From assembly GCA_949752745.1 (NCBI GenBank), contig OX457033.1, positions 19,383,907 to 19,447,906 on the forward strand: a stretch of DNA of 64,000 bases. The letters are read 5' to 3'. The position numbers and the translations under genes are program-made. Source of the DNA: Protula sp. h YS-2021 (lineage: Eukaryota > Annelida > Polychaeta > Sabellida > Serpulidae). Positions 59,021 to 64,000 of the stretch are shown piece by piece. The notes under the pieces were generated by a model. The model was not told where the DNA came from. It saw nothing but the letters and a program-made list of their open reading frames with translations, and did no database searches. How positions within the stretch are numbered: position 1 is the first letter of the stretch; each line of letters opens with the position of its first letter.

Positions 59021-59196
59021 AGCTTTCTTGTGAAGACATTCAAGTTCATGTTGATTTTTGTCATATTCCGAAGAGAAAGCTCTATCACATATTTGGCATT
59101 TATATTTATCATGTGTCTGCTGCCTTTTCTTGCACTTGAGAGTGTGATCATTTAAGTTCTTCTCTGTCCCGAATTCCCCACCACAATAATTTTTTT
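59021..59196 (-). other. Linker coding zinc fingers in the PolB frame, joined to the upstream array by a one-base slip
   Basis: Upstream of 59020 the polymerase frame stays open and encodes a further finger (KCQICDRAFSSEY ... HELEC) and part of another (YCGGEFGTEKNLNDHTLKC). The upstream array frame runs into this region and stops at 59148. The change of frame occurs at the run of seven T (59190-59196; A on the coding strand). The two readings were most likely one gene. Confidence 0.75.
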
Positions 59197-60179
59197 ATTC
59201 TCTTTCTGCAGTAATTTGAGTGAGTTTGCAAATTGTACGCGTTGTCAAATTCCCGTCCACAGTCACGGCAAGAGTGCAGTGCCCTCTTTTTTTGTTTTTT
59301 ACATGCCCTCATGTGTGAATTCAAATTGTATCCGTTGTCAAATTCCCGCCCACAATGATCGCAAGAGTGTAGTTGAGTGTTATTTTGTTTTGAACATGCC
59401 TTCATGTGTGATTTCAAATTGTTACCGCTGCCAAATTCCCGCCCACAATGATCGCAAGAGTGTAGTTGAGTGTTATTTTGTTTTGAACATGCCTTCATGT
59501 GTGATTTCAAATTGTTACCGCTGCCAAATTCCCGCCCACAATGTTCGCAAGAGTGTAGTTGAGTGTTATTTTGTTTTGAACATGCCTTCATGTGTGATTT
59601 CAAATTGTTACCGCTGCCAAATTCCCGCCCACAATGTTCGCAAGAGTGTAGTTGAGTGTTATTTTGTTTTGAACATGCCTTCATGTGTGATTTCAAATTG
59701 TTACCGCTGCCAAATTCCCGCCCACAATGTTCGCAAGAGTGTAATTGAGTGTTATTTTGTTTTGTACATGCCTTCATGTGTGTTTTCAAGTTGTAACCAT
59801 TATCAAATTCCCGCCCGCACTGATGGCAAGAGTGGAGTTCCCTCTTCTTTTGTTTTTTACATGCCTTCATGTGTGAATTCAAATTGTAACCGTTGTCAAA
59901 TTCCCGCCCACAGTTATCACAAGAGTGCAGTTCCCTCTTCTTTTGTTTTGTTTTCGCGCATGCCCTAACATGTAAAGCTAAATTATGATCATTTGAACAA
60001 GCTCTGCTACAATGCTCACAAACCAGTTTCTGCTGAGAAATCATGTTTTGTGACTGCCCTGTGTGCGTTCCATTTATTAAATCTGTTGGGGACAGAGCAT
60101 ATTCGTACTCAGAGGAGAGGGAGGGGGGAGACAACTCAAAAATACCGTCATCTTTATTCTGTAAATAAAAAGAACTCAT
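59148..60179 (-). CDS. CCHC zinc-finger array, probably the N-terminus of the PolB gene
   Basis: 343 residues. After ~50 residues of leader come nine fingers of the form C-x2-C-x12-H-x3-C, for example CEHCGREFGSGNNLKSHMKAC (split here as CEHCGREF and NNLKSHMKAC). Fingers four to seven are nearly identical, with a 31-residue (93-bp) period. Such fingers bind nucleic acid; attached to a polymerase they could recruit it to element DNA, which is inference. The frame ends at 59148 just after a homopolymer, where the polymerase frame takes over, so a single PolB of roughly 2000 residues is likely. If it is instead a separate gene, it would be the first minus-strand gene, with its promoter at about 60180-60240. 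Confidence 0.82.
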   Translation of the reverse strand: MSSFYLQNKDDGIFELSPPSLSSEYEYALSPTDLINGTHTGQSQNMISQQKLVCEHCSRACSNDHNLALHVRACAKTKQKKRELHSCDNCGREFDNGYNLNSHMKACKKQKKRELHSCHQCGREFDNGYNLKTHMKACTKQNNTQLHSCEHCGREFGSGNNLKSHMKACSKQNNTQLHSCEHCGREFGSGNNLKSHMKACSKQNNTQLHSCEHCGREFGSGNNLKSHMKACSKQNNTQLHSCDHCGREFGSGNNLKSHMKACSKQNNTQLHSCDHCGREFDNGYNLNSHMRACKKQKKRALHSCRDCGREFDNAYNLQTHSNYCRKRIKKLLWWGIRDREELK

Positions 60180-60239
60180 AAAGTTAGTTTTAAATAAGTT
60201 TCTAGAATAGGATGGGAAATGGATAGAAAGAAATAGAAG

Positions 60240-62290
60240 TAAAATTTTGAATTTTTACCATTTCCGGGGAGCCCGGGGGTAGGGGAGGGGCTTGAGGGTG
60301 GGGCAGGGGGGGAGGAGTCTGGGAAGGGTTCCCATGGAAGGGATGGGGGAGGGTGGCGGTAAAGAAAAGGAATGAAGAAGTAAAATTTTAAAATGTTAAC
60401 CATTTCGGGGGACCCTGGGGGTGGGGGAGGGCTGGGGGGGGGGCGGAGTCTAGGAAGGGTTCCTATGGAAGGATTGTGGGAGGGTGGCGGTAAACATAAG
60501 GACTGAAGTAGTAATATTTTGAATTTTTAACCATTTCCGGGGAGCCCGGGGGTGGGGGAGGGTTTTTGAGGGTGGGGCGGAGGGGGGGGGTGGGGTTGGA
60601 GTCTGGGAAGTGTTCCCATGGAAGGACTGCGGGAGGGTGGCGTTAAAGATTGGGGGAGTGAAATTTTGAATTTTTAACCATTTCCGGGGAGCCCGGGGGT
60701 GGGGGAGGGTTTATGAGGGTGGGGCGGAGGGGGGGGAGGAGTCTGGGAAGGGTTCCCATGGAAGGGTTGAGGGAGGGCGGTAAAGAATGAAGAAGTAAAA
60801 TTTTGAATTTTTAACCATTTCAGGGGAGCCCGGGGGTGGAGGAGGGGTTTGAGGGTGGGGCGGAGGGGTGGGGGGTGGGGTGGAGTCTTGGAAGGGTTCC
60901 CGTTGAAGGGTTGAGGGAGAGTGGCGGTAAAGAATGAAGAAGTAAAATTTTGAATTTTTAACCATTTCGGGGGAGCCCGGGGTGGGGGAGGGGTTTCAGG
61001 GTGGGGCGGAGGGGGGGTGGGGGTGGAGTCTTGGAAGGGTTCCCGTGGAAGGGTTGAGGGAGGGTGGCGGTAAAGAATGAAGAAGTAAAATTTTGAATTT
61101 TTAACCATTTCGGGGGGGGGGGGCCCGGGGGTAGGGGAGGGGTTTGAGGGCGGGGCGGAGGGGGGGCTGGGGGTGGAGTCTGGGAAGGGTTCCCATGGAA
61201 GGGTTGAGGGAGGGTGGCGGTAAAGAATGAAGAAGTAAAATTTTGAATTTTTAACCATTTCAGGGGAGCCCGGGGGTGGGGGAGGGGTTTGAGGATGGGG
61301 TGGGGAGGGGAGTGGGGGTGGAGTCTGGGAAGGGTTCCCATGGAAGGGTTGAGGGAGGGTGGCGGTAAAGAATGAAGAAGTAAAATTTTGAATTTTTAAC
61401 CATTTCAGGGGAGCCCGGGGGTGGGGGAGGGGTTTGAGGATGGGGTGGGGAGGGGAGTGGGGGTGGAGTCTGGGAAGGGTTCCCATGGAAGGGTTGAGGG
61501 AGGGTGGCGGTAAAGAATGAAGAAGTAAAATTTTGAATTTTTAACCGTTTCAGGGGAGCCCGGGGGGGTGGGGGGTGGGGGAGGGGTCTGAGGGTAGGGC
61601 GGAGGGGGGAGGGGGTGGAGTCTGGGAAGGGTTCCCACGGAAGGGTTGAGGGAGGGTGGTGGTAAAGATTGGGGGAGTATAATTTTGATTCATTTCGGGG
61701 GAGTCCGAGGGTGGGTGAGGGGTTTGAGGGTGGGGTGGGGAGGGGAGTGGGGGGTGGAGTCTGGGAAGGGTTGAGGGAGGGTGGCGGTAAAGAATGAAGA
61801 AGTAAAATTTTAAATTTTTAACCATTTCAGGGGAGCCCGGGGGGTGGGGGAGGGGTCTGAGGGTAGGGCGGAGGGGGTGTGGAGTCTGGGAAGGGTTCCC
61901 ATGGGGGGGGGTGAGGGAGGGTAGCGGTAAAGATTGGGGGAGTATAATTTTGAAACATTTCGGGGGGGGGGGTCCGAGGGTGGGGAGGGGACTGAGGGTG
62001 GGGACGGGGAGGGCGAGAGGTATGGTGAGGACTAAAAGGCATTCCATAGTGGGGTTGGAGGATGGGTCGAGGTAAAGATTGGGGAAGTAAAATTTTGGGG
62101 GTGGAGTCTGGGAAGGGTTCCCATGCATGGTATGGGGAGGGTGGTGGAAAAGATAAGAATGAAGAAGAATAATTTTGAATTTTGAAAAAATTTTTGGGGA
62201 GCCTGGGGTGGGGGAGGGGTGTGAGGGTGGGACTGGGAGGGGGAGAGGAATGGTGAAGGTGGGACGGGGAGGGAGAGAGGAATGGTGAGG
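60240..62290. repeat. G-rich ~140-bp satellite inside the Polinton, about 14 units
   Basis: Each unit has 'gaatttttaaccatttc', then 'ggggagcccgggggtggggg', a variable G-rich middle, 'gtctgggaagggttcccatg' and 'gagggagggtggcggtaaag'. Units are similar but diverge to the right, and the last ones are partial. Runs of three or more G closely spaced on the + strand predict G-quadruplexes. The long Pro-rich minus-strand frames across it are artefacts. It separates the divergent promoters of the polymerase (-) and the membrane protein (+). Confidence 0.95.
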
Positions 62291-62311
62291 ACTACTAAGG
62301 GTTCCCGTGCA

Positions 62312-62332
62312 TACATATATATATATATATAA
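62312..62332 (+). promoter_or_regulatory. TA-rich TATA-like element before the membrane protein gene
   Basis: A catatatata...taatg run 65-85 bp ahead of the ATG at 62397, immediately after the G-rich satellite. It could serve as a TATA box, or simply be a short TA repeat. Confidence 0.4.
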
Positions 62333-62396
62333 TGAGGTTTGAGGAAATATGCGCCAGTTTCATTTGCGAGGTTGAGACGAATACACGGAATTTAAA

Positions 62397-62930
62397 ATGG
62401 TTTTACTACTTAAGGGAGCAATTTTGGCGCTGTGCGTTTCTGTGATTTCAACTTGTAACGTGAAAGGATGCATTTGCCCAAACATGGAAACGCTACAATG
62501 CAGCCATTTGGTTGAATTTCCAAAGATAAATTCTTCAATACCAGTCTATTTAGATATTAAAGATACCCATCTGATATCACTACCATTGCTGAATGCGGAA
62601 AAGTGGCCTAGACTCGAGTTTTTGACATTTCAGGATAACCCCTCCCTTCCCTGTTCAGAAATTCTCAAACAGTGGAATGATCACATATTTTACATTGACC
62701 ATGACTGTGCAAATTCTTCTGTCATTCTACGCACACAAGTTGAGGGAAAGGGCGATAATTTCAAATTATGGATGACCATTACCTTCAGTGTTACAGAAAT
62801 ATTTACAATTCTGGCTATTCTCTTGTTTCGTAAGAAGAAAATAGGATCGCGACTAAAGATGAAGAATATGCAGCAAAAATTGGAATTACATCCACCAAAT
62901 GACTCACCTGAGAAGGACAGCTTTGTGTAG
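62397..62930 (+). CDS. Small type I membrane protein with LRRNT-like ectodomain
   Basis: 177 residues. A signal peptide covers 1-19 (LLLKGAILALCVSVIS). The ectodomain starts with C20-x4-C25-x-C27-x7-C35, the cysteine pattern of a leucine-rich-repeat N-cap, followed by about two LRR-like strands (VYLDIKDTHLISLP and LEFLTFQDNPSLPC) and C86/C104 as a possible C-cap. N-glycosylation sites are N45 and N106. One membrane span covers 124-144, then a basic stop-transfer RKKK and a cytoplasmic tail. It lies right of the polymerase within the Polinton. By position it could be an element-encoded surface or envelope-associated protein, or a captured host gene; no fusion peptide is evident. Function unknown. 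Confidence 0.78.
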   Translation: MVLLLKGAILALCVSVISTCNVKGCICPNMETLQCSHLVEFPKINSSIPVYLDIKDTHLISLPLLNAEKWPRLEFLTFQDNPSLPCSEILKQWNDHIFYIDHDCANSSVILRTQVEGKGDNFKLWMTITFSVTEIFTILAILLFRKKKIGSRLKMKNMQQKLELHPPNDSPEKDSFV

Positions 62931-62964
62931 AAGACATGTTGGTTCTACTTTTTGAAGATATATC

Positions 62965-63150
62965 CTCAATGATGCAGAGAAAATTTACTTTTTTCCAGTT
63001 TACGTATTGACTTGTGTCGTGTTGACTCTTAGGCCGCAAATTGCTGAATGATCACTAGCTATGCTCAATGATGTTGGGAAAATTTACTTTTTCCGGTTTA
63101 TGTATTGACTTGTGTAGTGTTGTCTCTTAGCTGTCAAATTGCTGAATGAC
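62965..63150. repeat. Tandem ~99-bp repeat right of the membrane protein gene
   Basis: 62965-63052 and 63064-63150 share ctcaatgatg, aaaatttactttttcc, tattgacttgtgt and caaattgctgaatga. Confidence 0.85.
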
Positions 63151-63182
63151 CAAAATTCGTCTTGACATTATAGTTATGGACG

Positions 63183-63373
63183 CGAACAATGAAAGGGTGA
63201 GTATGGGCGTGGTCAAGTCATGAACCATGATGTTATACGAATTGTGATACAAAAACTGTCAGCCCAAAGATGTAGTAAAATTAGCGAAGATTTGTAATAG
63301 CGAACAATGAAAGAGCGAGTATGGGCGTGGTCAAGTCATGAACCATGATGTTAAACGAATTGTGATACAAAAA
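63183..63373. repeat. Direct repeat, 118-bp spacing
   Basis: 63183-63254 and 63301-63373 share cgaacaatgaaag, gagtatgggcgtggtcaagt, catgaaccatgatgtta and cgaattgtgatac. The 'gggcgtgg' core is a GC-box-like Sp1/KLF site present in both copies. Confidence 0.85.
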
Positions 63374-64000
63374 ATTACTGAGGCGTATCAATTGATAGCA
63401 GTAGCGCATGCGCGCTAGGTATTTCTATCCAATTGCGAGTGAGAAAGGGAGTGGGGTTGGGTGGGTCATTGAGTGAAATTAATTATTTGTCACCTGTTAC
63501 ATGTCCACTGATGCATGTCAGAATTAACGAAAGTTCAATGAAATGAATAAATGAGTGTAAAAATGCCGATGATGATGTAAATATTTGTTAAATATGCTTT
63601 CATTTTTATAGAATAAATAATGCGAGAGTTCGGGAACATGTTGTATTTTATTACTACCTTTTCTAATTCTTCTTGTCCACAAAGTCGCCATTTAAAAAGA
63701 TATAATGCATAAGTAAACAAATAAAAGGTGACATGCATTTAAAAGATAATACTTCTCGACACTTCTACCTCTTATTCCCACCACCACTAGCACAATGAAA
63801 AATTCTAAAATTAATTCTACCTCTAATTGGAAATTAATTCACTGACACCTATTCCTGAGACATGAAGCTACTCTACTCCAATACTACTATAAATGCTCAT
63901 GTTAACATAAGACATCATCTCATTTAGAGGCAAAACCAGTTAAACCGAACTTCACAAGATTTTCACGCGCTTTTAGTTTCACGAGTAATTTTCACTAGAT
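63374..64000. other. Right edge, no gene recognised
   Basis: AT-rich DNA with no convincing coding or terminal repeat. The right terminus of the Polinton could lie here or beyond the window. Confidence 0.4.

Larger units (their letters stand above)
47160..63375. mobile_element. Polinton/Maverick (adintovirus-like) element, ends not defined
   Basis: The assignment rests on co-occurrence of protein-primed DNA polymerase B, retroviral-type integrase with chromodomain, FtsK/HerA-type packaging ATPase, adenain-like protease, jelly-roll minor capsid protein and major capsid protein, the diagnostic Polinton set. Virion and integrase genes are on the + strand (47493-53707) and the polymerase is convergent on the - strand (53935-60179). 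A membrane protein gene lies at the right. Polintons are 15-20 kb with long inverted ends and 6-bp target duplications. I could not find inverted ends here, so the limits are set at the outermost tandem repeats. Three coding breaks are visible (ATPase, MCP, PolB/finger junction). It lies downstream of the last visible exon of a sacsin-like gene. Confidence 0.93.

Noticed and set aside
59216..59968. 250-residue + strand frame opposite the zinc fingers
   Set aside because: Antisense shadow of the CCHC repeats; Cys/His spacing and codon pattern fit the minus strand.
60674..62128. Long Pro-rich minus-strand frames
   Set aside because: They are the G-rich ~140-bp satellite read on the opposite strand. 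Frames shift between units and there is no domain.

Overview
The window is AT-rich, intron-bearing eukaryotic DNA with many microsatellites, minisatellites and small DNA transposons. The host genes are a PLP-dependent aromatic amino acid decarboxylase, a divergent single-exon class A GPCR and a sacsin-like GHKL protein. Together with a Polinton/Maverick carrying adenovirus-like virion genes, they suggest a marine invertebrate, most likely an anthozoan cnidarian. The organism is an inference; nothing here fixes the species.

Layout. 295-1260 holds the last two exons of a DDC/HDC-type decarboxylase. 1.3-20.8 kb is gene-poor: a tRNA-derived SINE, a 1.86-kb element with perfect 21-bp inverted ends (8535-10398), two inverted copies of a ~0.45-kb MITE with 6-bp target duplications (10437-10920, 16694-17136), a Tc1-like remnant and a repeat family with palindromic ends. 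20877-22376 is the GPCR, whose N-terminus is an octapeptide minisatellite. 22.4-39.6 kb is mostly minisatellites, poly-C/poly-G-tipped foldback elements and a decayed MULE-type transposase. 39650-46863 carries seven exons of a sacsin-like gene that is not finished in the window.

47.2-63.4 kb is a Polinton/Maverick (adintovirus-like) element lying immediately downstream of the last visible sacsin-like exon. Its + strand has a tight cassette: a spliced possible PC4-like protein, packaging ATPase, two small unknown proteins, chromodomain integrase, penton-like minor capsid protein, basic core-like protein, major capsid protein and adenain-like protease. Several of these genes overlap by ATGA or TAATG. 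The - strand carries a spliced protein-primed DNA polymerase B with a large CCHC zinc-finger array, an OTU-like segment and a Vsr-like nuclease insertion. A 2-kb G-rich satellite separates the polymerase promoter side from a small LRRNT-type membrane protein. The genes would supply genome replication (PolB), integration (integrase), packaging (ATPase), virion shell (MCP, penton) and maturation (protease).

The element has three breaks: an in-frame stop in the ATPase, a one-base slip in an A run in the MCP, and a one-base slip in an A run between the finger array and PolB. It is therefore either recently inactivated or affected by homopolymer sequence errors. Its terminal inverted repeats were not found, so the outer limits given are provisional.
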